Source: Asanoa iriomotensis (lineage in GTDB: Bacteria > Actinomycetota > Actinomycetes > Mycobacteriales > Micromonosporaceae). Taken from it: a stretch of DNA of 64,000 nucleotides. The stretch spans positions 62,001 to 126,000 of the forward strand of contig NZ_BONC01000006.1 of NCBI RefSeq assembly GCF_016862515.1, in the 5' to 3' direction. Both the position numbers and the translations under genes were made by a program. Each line of letters begins with the position of its first letter. Positions within the stretch are counted from its first letter, which is position 1. Positions 49,831 through 62,346 of the stretch are shown here, in pieces. The notes below the pieces were generated by a model. That model searched no databases. It worked only from the letters and a program-made list of their open reading frames with translations, and was not told where the DNA came from.

Positions 49831-51221
49831 CGCGGACCACCGACCAGCTCGGGGTCGGGTGCCGGCAGATGCGTTCCGTGATGCGTGGTCTTCACCCAGT
49901 CGTTGCGGCGCAGCGCGTAGCGGGCCACCGCCCACACCGCGGCGACACAGAGGACGAGCTGAAAGGGGTACGCGCCGAGGATGACGCCGGCGTAGTCGCG
50001 GATCCTCGCCTTGACCTGGAAGGTCCGGCTGAACTCCCGCAGCATCAGCACGTCGAGCGCGACGCACAGGATGCTCAGTCCCAGCGGCAGGAAGGCGAGC
50101 AGCGCTACGACGATCGGCGACTTGTTCCAGAGCGCCAGCGTGAGCGCGACCGGCGCCAGCAGGCCGGTGAACGCCTGGAAGAACTGGAAGCCGAGCACGT
50201 AGACGGCGAGCACGCGCTGGCCCATTGTCGGCAGAGCCAGCCACTCACCGGCCCGGAAGACCTGGATGAAGCCCTGCATCCAGCGCACCCGCTGGCGCAC
50301 CAGGCCGCCCAGCGTCGCGGGGGTCTCCTCTCGGGTGACCAGCTCCGGCAGGTACACCACGTCCACCGCGTAGCCGAGCACCGACGCCACGATGCCGATC
50401 TTGCAGTCCTCGGTCAGGCACGCCTCGTCCCAGTACTGGCCGTAGCGTTGCCGCAACGCGTCGAGGAACTCCCGGCGGAAGAACACGGTGTTGCCGCCGA
50501 GCGGCATGACCCGGGTGACGGCCTGCAGCTTGAGCCGTGACTGGAACCATTTGAAGTACTCCAGCACGTTGGCCGCCCGCCACCACGCGGTCGTGTTGGC
50601 CCGCCACCAGCGCCGCAGCCGCGGGTTTCGCCCCTCGGGCATGGGCAGGTCGCTGGGGTGGGCGCTGAAGTTCATGAGCTGCACGCCGCACTGCACGATG
50701 CCCGCGTTGGTGCGGCGGAACCGGTAGTCGACCACGCGCAGCAGGTCCGGGTGGAACAGGTCCTCGGCGTCGGCGATCCCGATCCACTCGAACGGGATGT
50801 CGAGCTCCAGGAGCCGGTGCACGGCCGCGTTGAGCCCGATCGGCTTGTTGTGCACGTCGGTGTCCTCGGGATACGGGCAGACCAGCACCCGACCGGGGAA
50901 CTCGCGCGCCTTGCCGTGCGCGATCCGAGCGGTGCCGGGGTCGTCGGGGTGGTCGACGATCGGCATCACCCAGTAGTCCGGGTGGTCCAGCGTGGCGAGC
51001 CGCTCCAGGGTGTGCCCGGCCACGGACTCCTCGTGCCGCATCGGCACCAGGATCACGCCGGGCAGGCGCGGCTCGTCGGGACTGCCGTACCGCTGCGGGT
51101 CGTTATGTTCGGGTCTCCACCATTTGTAGAGCTGGAAAGCCAGCGTGGTCACGGTCACCGCGAGCATGAGCAGCGAGACCACCACGATGGACACGTCGAG
51201 CAACAGGTTCAGCGCGGGCAT
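49827..51221 (-). CDS. Processive family 2 glycosyltransferase, cellulose-synthase-like
   Basis: 464 residues: an N-terminal membrane span (LLLDVSIVVVSLLMLAVTVT), a cytoplasmic GT-A domain with GIADAEDLFHPD (DxD), CLTEDCKIG (TED base) and the QRVRWMQGF motif, then several C-terminal spans. This is the layout of processive beta-glycan synthases. No PilZ domain is seen. It is first in the operon with the GT39-like and GH6 genes, which together point to an exported beta-glucan-like polysaccharide. Product is inferred. Confidence 0.9.
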   Translation of the reverse strand: MPALNLLLDVSIVVVSLLMLAVTVTTLAFQLYKWWRPEHNDPQRYGSPDEPRLPGVILVPMRHEESVAGHTLERLATLDHPDYWVMPIVDHPDDPGTARIAHGKAREFPGRVLVCPYPEDTDVHNKPIGLNAAVHRLLELDIPFEWIGIADAEDLFHPDLLRVVDYRFRRTNAGIVQCGVQLMNFSAHPSDLPMPEGRNPRLRRWWRANTTAWWRAANVLEYFKWFQSRLKLQAVTRVMPLGGNTVFFRREFLDALRQRYGQYWDEACLTEDCKIGIVASVLGYAVDVVYLPELVTREETPATLGGLVRQRVRWMQGFIQVFRAGEWLALPTMGQRVLAVYVLGFQFFQAFTGLLAPVALTLALWNKSPIVVALLAFLPLGLSILCVALDVLMLREFSRTFQVKARIRDYAGVILGAYPFQLVLCVAAVWAVARYALRRNDWVKTTHHGTHLPAPDPELVGGPR

Positions 51222-51269
51222 CAGTTTTCGTTACCCGAGCGGTGTGCCGGCAAGCGCCGGGCGTCCTGG

Positions 51270-52187
51270 TCATCGTGTGACGCCGGTCGCCTGATCGGTC
51301 ACGGCGGCCAGGAAAGCGGTCAGGGCCGGTGCCGGCGGGGTGTCCCGCGTGACGACGACCAGACGGCGCGTGAGGTCAGCCTCGGCGACGTCGCGCACGG
51401 CGAGCGCTTGGTCGCCCACGGGCAGGGTCAGCGGCGGCAGCAAAGCGACGGCGGCGCCGACGCGGACCAGTTCGAGCAGGACGTCCGCGTCGTTGGAGCG
51501 GTGCCGGATGTCGGGCTCGTAGCCGCCCAGCGAGCGGCAGGTGCCGACGACCATCGCGTGGTGGCCGGTGCCCACGGCGGAGGCCGCCCAGATGTCGTCG
51601 CGCAGGTCGGCGACCGCGACCGGCCCGGCGGGCCCGGCCAGCCGATGGGTCGCCGGCAGCACCAGCCGCAGCGGCTCCTCGAGCAGCACCCCGAAGCGCA
51701 GCCCCGCCGGCCGCGGCCGTGGATGGCCGTCATACTCGTCGCCGATCACCAGGTCGACCGCGCCGAGCCGCAGGCCGGGCAGCGCCTGTTCGAGCTCGAG
51801 CTCGAAGATCTCCACCCGGACCCGCGGGTGGTCGGTGATCATCCGGGCCACGGCCGGGATCAGGAAGCGGCGCGCCGCCGACTGCAGGCCGCCGGCCCGC
51901 ACGGTGCCGCGGACGTCGCCGCTGAGCGCCGCCAGGTCGGCCTCGGCCGTCTCCGCCGCGGCCAGCAGCACCTGGGCGTGCCGGGCCAGAAGCTGCCCGG
52001 CGTCGGTCAGCCGTACACCTCGACCGGCTTTCTCGAACAAGGGTGTGCGCGCGTCCTTCTCCAGGAGCGCGAGCTGCTGGGACACGGCTGACGGGCTGTA
52101 GCCGAGCGCGGCGGCGACGGCGGCCAGGGTGCCGCGCTCCGCGAGCTCGCGGAGGAGGAGCAGCCGGCGCAGGTCGAGCGTGACCAT
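51270..52187 (-). CDS. LysR-family transcriptional regulator
   Basis: 305 residues. The N-terminal winged helix is typical (LLLLRELAERGTLAAVAAAL, GYSPSAVSQQLALLEKDART, LTDAGQLLARHAQ) and a periplasmic-binding-like effector domain follows. Divergent from a DMT exporter with 61 bp between starts, the usual LysR-target arrangement. An imperfect palindrome GCTAACGAATCAGC lies just upstream of its start and may be part of the binding site. Confidence 0.93.
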   Translation of the reverse strand: MVTLDLRRLLLLRELAERGTLAAVAAALGYSPSAVSQQLALLEKDARTPLFEKAGRGVRLTDAGQLLARHAQVLLAAAETAEADLAALSGDVRGTVRAGGLQSAARRFLIPAVARMITDHPRVRVEIFELELEQALPGLRLGAVDLVIGDEYDGHPRPRPAGLRFGVLLEEPLRLVLPATHRLAGPAGPVAVADLRDDIWAASAVGTGHHAMVVGTCRSLGGYEPDIRHRSNDADVLLELVRVGAAVALLPPLTLPVGDQALAVRDVAEADLTRRLVVVTRDTPPAPALTAFLAAVTDQATGVTR

Positions 52188-52248
52188 GCGGGAATGCTAA
52201 CGAATCAGCTCCAGAAACCATCGCTGGCCCTGACGGGTCTGGTGATTG

Positions 52249-53172
52249 ATGCTCGACGTCGTGGGTCCCGCTCTGTGTCTCGTCTCCGCCATGTTCTTCG
52301 GCGCCATGCCGATCTTCGGGAAGTTCGCCTACGAGGCGGGCGTCTCGCCGGGCGCGCTGCTGCTCGTGCGGTTCGGCCTGGCGGCGCTGCTGCTCGCGAC
52401 GCTGCTGCTCCTGCGGCCTGGGCTGCGCCGCGGGCCACGGCCCTCCGGCCGGCAGATCATGATCGCCCTCGGTCTGGGCGCCGTCGGGTACGCCGCACAG
52501 GCCGGCCTCTACTTCTCGGCGCTGCAGCGGCTGGACGCCTCGCTGCTGTCGCTGATCCTCTACACGTTCCCGATCATGGTCACCGCGGTGGCCGTGCTGC
52601 TGGGCCGCGAGCGGCTGACCGCCCAGCGCACCGCGGCGCTCGCCGCCGCGTCCGGCGGCACCCTGCTGGTGCTGCTCGGCGCGGGCGGGATGAGCTTCCA
52701 GCCGCTCGGCGCGCTGCTGGCCTTCGGCGCGGCGGTCGTCTACACGGGCTACATCCTGGTCTCCGACACCGTCGTGCACAGCGTGCCGCCCGTGGTCCTC
52801 TGCACGCTGGTGATGACCGGCGCCACCGGCACGCTGGGCGCGCACGCGGCGCTCTCCGGCGGTGTCGACCTCGGCTTCGCCGCGCGGGGCTGGTTCTGGC
52901 TGGCCTGCATCGCGGTGGTCTCCACCGTGCTGGCGATGCTCGCCTTCTTCGCCGGCCTGCGCCGCACGGGCCCGTCGACCACGGCGATCCTGTCGACGTT
53001 CGAGCCCGTGGTCACCACGGCGCTGGCCACGCTCACGCTGCACGAGTCGCTGAGCCCGGTCCAACTCGCGGGCGGTGCCCTGGTGCTGTCGTCGGTCGCC
53101 GTCCTCCAGCTCCGGCCGCGCTCACCGCGTCAGGCGACGCCCGCGCCGGTCGCCGCCGCTACGACGACCTAG
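52249..53172 (+). CDS. DMT-superfamily (EamA) transporter
   Basis: 307 residues with ten hydrophobic spans in two EamA repeats (LCLVSAMFFGAMPIFGKFAY; LLALLLATLLLL-type spans; LACIAVVSTVLAMLAFFAGL). ATG 52249 is preferred over TTG 52246. It is probably a metabolite exporter controlled by the divergent LysR protein. The 3' end overlaps the convergent hypothetical gene by 14 bp. It is not closely similar to the DMT protein at 10681-11595. Confidence 0.9.
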   Translation: MLDVVGPALCLVSAMFFGAMPIFGKFAYEAGVSPGALLLVRFGLAALLLATLLLLRPGLRRGPRPSGRQIMIALGLGAVGYAAQAGLYFSALQRLDASLLSLILYTFPIMVTAVAVLLGRERLTAQRTAALAAASGGTLLVLLGAGGMSFQPLGALLAFGAAVVYTGYILVSDTVVHSVPPVVLCTLVMTGATGTLGAHAALSGGVDLGFAARGWFWLACIAVVSTVLAMLAFFAGLRRTGPSTTAILSTFEPVVTTALATLTLHESLSPVQLAGGALVLSSVAVLQLRPRSPRQATPAPVAAATTT

Positions 53173-53572
53173 CCGCGTCGAGGCGGCGCTGGAGGAGGTC
53201 GCGGAGGGGGATCGAGTCGCCGTCGCGGCCGCCCTCGCCGACCCGCAGGGGTGCCGGGCGGGGCTGGATCGTGACGCCGGTGAACCGGGCCCGCAGGGAG
53301 TTCCGCGTGGTCAGGACATAGAAGCGGCCCTCGGTGTCGACGGCCAGGCGGTCGTGGCGGTCCAGGTACCAGCCGCGCAGGCCGGTGCGGTAGCGGGTGC
53401 GGCCGCGGTCGGCCGGCGCGGTCAACGCGGTGGGTGCGATGCCGCGGGCGGCGGCGTCGGCGACGAACGCGTCGATCAGCTCTTTCGCCTCGTCGGCCTC
53501 GCGCGCCCGCTGGTCGCGCTGCGCCCGGGCGTGTGCGTCGACCGCCCGCCGGCGCTGCTCGAGCCAGTCCAT
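53159..53572 (-). CDS. Hypothetical protein, 137 residues
   Basis: A charged N-terminal helix (RRRAVDAHARAQRDQRAREA, likely coiled coil, about 5-45) precedes a small domain: GRTRYRTGLRGWYLDRHDRL, AVDTEGRFYVLTTRNSLRAR. The YLDRHDRLAVDTEGRFYVL stretch suggests a small beta-sheet protein. It starts 10 bp after the PadR stop on the same strand and is likely co-transcribed with it. I do not recognise the family. Confidence 0.65.
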   Translation of the reverse strand: MDWLEQRRRAVDAHARAQRDQRAREADEAKELIDAFVADAAARGIAPTALTAPADRGRTRYRTGLRGWYLDRHDRLAVDTEGRFYVLTTRNSLRARFTGVTIQPRPAPLRVGEGGRDGDSIPLRDLLQRRLDAARSS

Positions 53573-53582
53573 GACCGTGACC

Positions 53583-54104
53583 CTATTCGGCGCGGTCGAG
53601 GCGGGCCAACGCCCACAGGGCCCACTCGTGGGTGGTCTCGAACATGCGGAGGCCGTATTCGGCGATCAGGCGGTTGAACGACGGCTCGGCGTCGGCCGCG
53701 TCGGCCTTGTCGATCGCGTCCCGCAGGTCGGCCATCTCGCGGGCGCTGCCGTCGGCGATCGGTCGCAGCATGGCCCGCGCCTCGTCCCTGTCCAGTGTGG
53801 ACAGCAGAAAGAGCCGCAGCACGAACTCGTTGCGGACCGTGAACACGTCCGGCGGGTCGAGCATCCAGGTGCGCAGGTCGGCGCGGCCGGCGTCGGTGAT
53901 CGCGTAGGTCCGCCGGCCCCGGGCGCCTTCGGCGACGATCTCGACCAGGCCGTCGGCCGCGAGCCGGTTGAGCTCGGGGTAGATCTGGCTGTGCTGGGCG
54001 TGCCAGGCGTAGCGCGCAAGGACGCGCTCGAACTTCCTGGTCAGCTCGTAGCCGCTGGCCGGCTCCTCGGCGAGCAGCCCCAGCAGCGCGTAGCGCAACG
54101 ACAT
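53583..54104 (-). CDS. PadR-family transcriptional regulator
   Basis: 173 residues from ATG 54104. The PadR winged helix is clear: RYALLGLLAEEPASGYELTR, HSQIYPELNRLAADGLVEIV, RGRRTYAITDAGRADL. The C-terminal Vir-type helical dimerisation half follows. It is divergent from an alpha/beta hydrolase and a perfect ATGT-N8-ACAT inverted repeat of PadR type lies between, so it probably represses the hydrolase. The long open frame upstream of 54104 is antisense to the hydrolase. Confidence 0.93.
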   Translation of the reverse strand: MSLRYALLGLLAEEPASGYELTRKFERVLARYAWHAQHSQIYPELNRLAADGLVEIVAEGARGRRTYAITDAGRADLRTWMLDPPDVFTVRNEFVLRLFLLSTLDRDEARAMLRPIADGSAREMADLRDAIDKADAADAEPSFNRLIAEYGLRMFETTHEWALWALARLDRAE

Positions 54105-54126
54105 GGGGTCATCGTACCGGTCGGCA

Positions 54127-54155
54127 TTGACATGTAGAAACCTACATGTCATCTT
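54127..54155 (+). promoter_or_regulatory. PadR operator and leaderless promoter of the hydrolase gene
   Basis: TGACATGTAG (54128-54137), spacer AAAC, CTACATGTCA (54142-54151) is a perfect inverted repeat containing the PadR consensus ATGT-N8-ACAT. It lies within a promoter TTGACA (54127-54132), 17 bp, CATCTT (54150-54155), whose predicted start is 54162, exactly the A of the hydrolase ATG. Binding would cover the promoter. Confidence 0.78.
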
Positions 54156-54161
54156 CGGTAT

Positions 54162-55214
54162 ATGGCTGGTTTCGTCCTCGGCGGCGCGGCAGTCGTCGCC
54201 CTCGTCGCCTGTCTCGTCGCGTACCGAAAGGTGCGCCAACGCGCGGTTGCCCGCGCGATCGCCATCTCCTCCGCCGACGGCATCGACGAGGGGCGGTACG
54301 TCCGGGCCGGCGGCGTCGACCAGTGGATCCGCCTGCGCGGCGCGGACCGGGCCAACCCGATCCTGCTCGTCCTCGCCGGAGCCGGCCTGCCGATGGAGCC
54401 GTTCGTCCCGACGCTGCGGGCCTGGGAGCGGCACTTCACGGTCGTCCTGTGGGACCGCCGGGACGTCGGCCGCACCCGGGCCCGCAACGGCAAGGCGGGC
54501 AACGAGTCGTGGACCGTCTCGACGCTGGCCGACGACGGCATCGAGGTCGTCGAGTTCGTCCGCCGGCGGCTGGGCCAGGACAAGGTCGTCCTCTTCGGAC
54601 ACTCGCAGGGCAGCATGGTCGGCGTCACGATGGCGGCGCGGCGACCGGACCTGGTGCACGCCTATGTCGGCGCCGGCCAGATGGCGGACATGGTGGAGAA
54701 CGAACGCGTGACGCACGGGTTGGCCGTGGAGCGGGCTCGCGCCGCGGGCAACCGCAAGGCTCTGAAGGCTTTGGAGCGCGCGGCGCCGCCGTACACGGAC
54801 CGCCGCACCTGGGTCACGAAGCAGCGCTGGAGCATGGCCACGGACCCGACCCTGCGCGCCTGGCAGCGCAGCCTGCCCGCGCTGGCACTGACCTGGCCGG
54901 GCTACTCGTTGGCGGACGTCTACCGCAGCCTGTTCGGGGTGCTCTTCCTGCCGCCGGGCCTGTTCACAGCGGCGGTGTCGGCCTCCCCGTCGACGCTGGG
55001 CACCCGGTTCGAGATCCCGTTCTTCGTCCTGCACGGCGACGCCGACCAGCACACCCTCCCGGGGTTGGCCGAAAGCTACGTATCGGCGATCGACGCACCG
55101 CACAAGGAGTTCGTCCGCCTACCCGGCGCCGGACACCTTGGGCCGCTGACGCACCCGGACCTGTATCTGGCCGAACTGCTGGCGCGGGTGCGTCCACTGG
55201 CGACGGCGCCGTAA
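54162..55214 (+). CDS. Alpha/beta hydrolase with N-terminal membrane anchor
   Basis: 350 residues. A hydrophobic N-terminal helix (FVLGGAAVVALVACLVAY) probably anchors it. The alpha/beta hydrolase core has the oxyanion region LLVLAGAGLPM, the nucleophile elbow GHSQGS (Ser), an acid strand FFVLHGDADQHTL and the final His in GAGHLGPLTHP. The fold suits proline iminopeptidase or esterase-like activity. Message is probably leaderless; PadR-controlled by the operator overlapping its promoter. Confidence 0.88.
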   Translation: MAGFVLGGAAVVALVACLVAYRKVRQRAVARAIAISSADGIDEGRYVRAGGVDQWIRLRGADRANPILLVLAGAGLPMEPFVPTLRAWERHFTVVLWDRRDVGRTRARNGKAGNESWTVSTLADDGIEVVEFVRRRLGQDKVVLFGHSQGSMVGVTMAARRPDLVHAYVGAGQMADMVENERVTHGLAVERARAAGNRKALKALERAAPPYTDRRTWVTKQRWSMATDPTLRAWQRSLPALALTWPGYSLADVYRSLFGVLFLPPGLFTAAVSASPSTLGTRFEIPFFVLHGDADQHTLPGLAESYVSAIDAPHKEFVRLPGAGHLGPLTHPDLYLAELLARVRPLATAP

Positions 55215-55230
55215 AGCGACCTTGGTCTGA

Positions 55231-59271
<4,041 letters not shown>

Positions 59272-59276
59272 GGTGA

Positions 59277-59316
59277 GGCTGGCGGACCGGACCGGACCCG
59301 GCCCGGTCCGCCAGCC
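59277..59316. terminator. Strong hairpin between convergent gene ends
   Basis: GGCTGGCGGACCGG (59277-59290) and CCGGTCCGCCAGCC (59303-59316) are a perfect 14-bp stem with a 12-base loop. It begins 5 bp after the protease-lectin stop and lies 7 bp from the end of the convergent NTF2-like gene, so it can serve both. Confidence 0.8.
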
Positions 59317-59323
59317 GGGCAGG

Positions 59324-59683
59324 TCACGCCGGGACGCGGTCGAGGAAGCCCAGCACCTGGTCAAGGCGGCCGTCGCCGTCGGTCGTCGCGACGTCGAAGC
59401 CGACTATCGGTGCCTCGACGCCGTCCGGGCCGAGCTCCCAGGTGAACCGGACCTGGCTGTGGTGGCCGTCGACCGGCCCGACCAGCCGGAAGGTCATGCC
59501 GGGGAACTGGCCCTGTGCGGCCGCGATCGTGGCGTCGATCGCGTCCCGGCCCTCGGCGACCGCCAGCGGGTCGACGTAGCGGCCCTCGGGCGCCCACAGC
59601 TCGTCGATCAACTGCCGGCGCTTCACCGGGTCGGTCTCGTTCCAGGTGGCGATGTACCCGTGGGCCAGGTCGTCGTACGTCAT
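59324..59683 (-). CDS. NTF2/SnoaL-like protein
   Basis: 119 residues: LAHGYIATWNETDPVKRRQL, WAPEGRYVDPLAVAEGRDAI, FRLVGPVDGHHSQVRFTWEL. This is the small alpha+beta barrel of SnoaL/NTF2-like proteins, which include ester-enolase polyketide cyclases and many uncharacterised isomerases. ATG 59683 follows GGAGA. It is divergent from an XRE regulator that probably controls it. A role in polyketide synthesis is possible but it is 14 kb from the PKS operon. Confidence 0.82.
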   Translation of the reverse strand: MTYDDLAHGYIATWNETDPVKRRQLIDELWAPEGRYVDPLAVAEGRDAIDATIAAAQGQFPGMTFRLVGPVDGHHSQVRFTWELGPDGVEAPIVGFDVATTDGDGRLDQVLGFLDRVPA

Positions 59684-59785
59684 CGTGCAGTCTCCTTCGT
59701 ATCGGTCGTGTGGCAATGGAACCCGGCGTGGCGGCGCGGCGTCGATTACCTCGGAGGTAATGGCCGGTCGTTAGAGTCGGTTGGC

Positions 59786-60553
59786 GTGACCACTCTGACC
59801 AGGCCCGGGCCTGCGGTGGGCGACCTCCTCCGCGACTGGCGCCGCACCCGCCGCCTGAGCCAACTCGACCTGTCGATCTCGACCGGGGTCTCGGCGCGAC
59901 ACATCAGCTTCGTGGAAACGGGCCGCTCACGCCCGAGCCCGGACCTGATCCTGCGGCTGGCGGAGCAGTTGGAGATCCCGTTGGCGGACCGCAACGCTCT
60001 GCTGCTGGCCGGGGGACACGCGCCGGCGTACCCGAGCCATGCCTTGACCGACCCGGAAATGGGCCCGGTCCTCGCGGCGGTGCGCCACCTCCTCGACGGC
60101 CACGACCCGTATCCGGCGGCCCTGATCGACCAGCACTGGGATCTGGTCGAGGCCAACGCGGCCATCGAGGTCTTCACGGCGGGCTGCGCGCCCCACCTGC
60201 TCGAGCCACCGATCAACGTGCTGCGGCTGAGCCTGCACCCGGACGGCATGGCCCCCCGCATCGGCAACCTGGCGGAGTGGCGCGCGCACCTGCTCCACCG
60301 GCTGCGCCAACAGGCCACGACAACCAACGACCCGATGTTGTACGACCTGCTGGAGGAGCTGTCCGGCTATCCGGGCGGCACGGGCGCGGCCGGACCGACG
60401 AGCGTCGTGGTCCCGCTCGTCTATCAGCACTTGTCCTTCGTCAGCACGACCACGCTGTTCGGCACGCCCCTCGACGTCACCGTCGCGGGCCTGGCCATCG
60501 AGTCCTTCTTCCCGGCGGACAGCGCGACGGCCGAGCGCCTCCGCGCGCGCTGA
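59786..60553 (+). CDS. XRE-family regulator with MmyB-like ligand-binding domain
   Basis: 255 residues from GTG 59786. The HTH (LLRDWRRTRRLSQLDLSIST, SARHISFVETGRSRPSPDLI) covers about 10-70; the rest is the MmyB-like PAS-type domain (AALIDQHWDLVEANAAIEVF, NVLRLSLHPDGMAPRIGN, VYQHLSFVSTTTLFGTPLDV). TAGAGT (59772-59777) ends 8 bases before the GTG and no ribosome binding site is seen, so it is probably leaderless. Divergent from the NTF2-like gene, its likely target; such regulators often sense fatty acids or small ligands. Confidence 0.9.
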   Translation: MTTLTRPGPAVGDLLRDWRRTRRLSQLDLSISTGVSARHISFVETGRSRPSPDLILRLAEQLEIPLADRNALLLAGGHAPAYPSHALTDPEMGPVLAAVRHLLDGHDPYPAALIDQHWDLVEANAAIEVFTAGCAPHLLEPPINVLRLSLHPDGMAPRIGNLAEWRAHLLHRLRQQATTTNDPMLYDLLEELSGYPGGTGAAGPTSVVVPLVYQHLSFVSTTTLFGTPLDVTVAGLAIESFFPADSATAERLRAR

Positions 60554-60681
60554 CCGTCACCAACGGTTCACCGCATTTCAGCCGGCCGTAGCCGGGTAGC
60601 CACCCTGCGTTACCCGGCCGGGACGAGCGTGATTCGCCGCACGGGCGCTCGGAGGACGTACCTGACCGAAGGGATCCGCAG

Positions 60682-62346
60682 ATGAGCCACGCCCACCCGC
60701 ACCACCATCACCACGATGAGGTTGAGGCCGCCGGCGATCGGCCGGAGGCGCTTGACTTGTCCATTCCGGACACCGAACTCTCGCCGGACGACTTTTCCCG
60801 GCGGTCCTTCATCCGGCGGGCCGGGTTGCTCGGCGCCGGTGCCGCCACCGCCAGCGTGTTCGGGACCGCCACTGCCGCGGCCGCGCACGGCGGCGGCGAT
60901 GACGACGGCGGCGACCTGCGCTGGCTGGCCGGCGACCACCACATCCACACGCAGTACAGCAGCGACGCCATGTTCCGCGTCATCGACCAGGCCCAGCACG
61001 CGCAGGCGTACGGCCTCGACTGGATCGTCATCACCGACCACGGTGGACCGCAGCATGCCCGCATCGGCGTCGAGCGGGTCAACCCCGACATCCTCGCCAC
61101 CCGCAACGCGCTGCCCGACCTGTTGGTCTTCCAAGGTCTGGAGTGGAACATCCCGGCCGCCGAGCACGGCACGGTGTTCGTCGCGCCCGGGCGCAACGAG
61201 GTCGCGGTGCTCAAGGAGTTCGAGAACACCTACGACGCCAGCGTGGTCGGCGCCGGGCCCTCGACGCCCGCCAACGAGGCGCTCGCGATCGCCGGCATCA
61301 ACTTCCTCGGGCAGGCCGTCAAGCGTCGGCGGGTCGACGCCGCGCTGTTCCTCGCCAACCACCCCGCCCGGCGCGGGCTCGACTCGCCGCACGAGTTCCG
61401 CGGCTGGCGGGACGCCGATCCCACCGTGGCCGTGGGTATGGAGGGCGCGCCGGGGCACCAGGCCGCCAGCATCCCCGCGCCGCAGGGTCCGGGGAGCGGG
61501 CGCGGCTTCTACGCGGGGTCGCCCACCGCGGACTCGTTCCCCGGTTTCCCGCCGGAGAGCTACCGCACCTGGGGCGGCTTCGACTTCTTCACCGCGACCG
61601 TCGGCGGGCTCTGGGACAGCCTGCTCGCCGAGGGCAAGCCCTGGTGGATCACCGCGAACTCCGACGCGCACTCGATCTACCTCGACACGGCCGTCCGCGG
61701 GCCGGGCAGCAACTTCGACGTCAACGGCTTCTACAACGACCCCGTGCACGGCGGGGTGCCGAACACCGGGGCCGGCGACTTCTGGCCGGGCCTCTACAGC
61801 CGCACGCACGTGGGCGCCAAGGCCGACTCGTACCGCGCGGTGATGGACGGCATCCGCGCCGGCCGCGTGTGGGTCGACCACGGCGGGCTGATCCGCGGCC
61901 TCGACGTGCGGGTCGACGGCACCCCGCTGGGCGGCGTGCACCGGGTCCGCCGCGGCACGGCGGTGGAGCTCACGATCTCCGTCGACCTGGCCGACAAGCC
62001 CAACTGGGCGCAGTTCCTGCCGAAGCTGGCCCGCGTCGACGTGATCCGCGGCGCCGTGACCGGCGTGGCGGCGGACAAGGACACGTTCACCGCACCGCAG
62101 ACCCGGGTGGTGAAGTCGTTCGAGGTCGCTTCGGGCCAGCGCCGGGTCACCTTCCGGTACGCGCTGGGCCGCCTGGACGAGCCTTTCTACGTCCGGGTAC
62201 GCGGCACGGACGGTCTGCGCTCGCAGCCGGGCTTCCTAGGCGCCTCCGTCGACCCGGTGGGCCCGCAGCTCGACGTCCTGGGCAACTCCGACCCGTGGTC
62301 GGACCTCTGGTTCTACTCGAACCCGATCTGGATCATCCCGCGGTGA
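60682..62346 (+). CDS. Tat-exported PHP-domain metal-dependent phosphoesterase-like protein
   Basis: 554 residues. A His-rich start (HAHPHHHHHDE) is followed by a twin-arginine signal (SRRSFIRRAGLLGAGA, about 39-65). The PHP metal site is visible in GDHHIHTQYSSD, IVITDHGGPQHA, GLEWN and ANSDAHS. A beta-rich C-terminal region (about 400-554) follows. The pattern suits folded export with metal loaded in the cytoplasm. Substrate unknown; PHP enzymes cleave phosphoesters. AAGGGA lies upstream of the ATG. The next gene overlaps by 4 bp. Confidence 0.88.
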   Translation: MSHAHPHHHHHDEVEAAGDRPEALDLSIPDTELSPDDFSRRSFIRRAGLLGAGAATASVFGTATAAAAHGGGDDDGGDLRWLAGDHHIHTQYSSDAMFRVIDQAQHAQAYGLDWIVITDHGGPQHARIGVERVNPDILATRNALPDLLVFQGLEWNIPAAEHGTVFVAPGRNEVAVLKEFENTYDASVVGAGPSTPANEALAIAGINFLGQAVKRRRVDAALFLANHPARRGLDSPHEFRGWRDADPTVAVGMEGAPGHQAASIPAPQGPGSGRGFYAGSPTADSFPGFPPESYRTWGGFDFFTATVGGLWDSLLAEGKPWWITANSDAHSIYLDTAVRGPGSNFDVNGFYNDPVHGGVPNTGAGDFWPGLYSRTHVGAKADSYRAVMDGIRAGRVWVDHGGLIRGLDVRVDGTPLGGVHRVRRGTAVELTISVDLADKPNWAQFLPKLARVDVIRGAVTGVAADKDTFTAPQTRVVKSFEVASGQRRVTFRYALGRLDEPFYVRVRGTDGLRSQPGFLGASVDPVGPQLDVLGNSDPWSDLWFYSNPIWIIPR

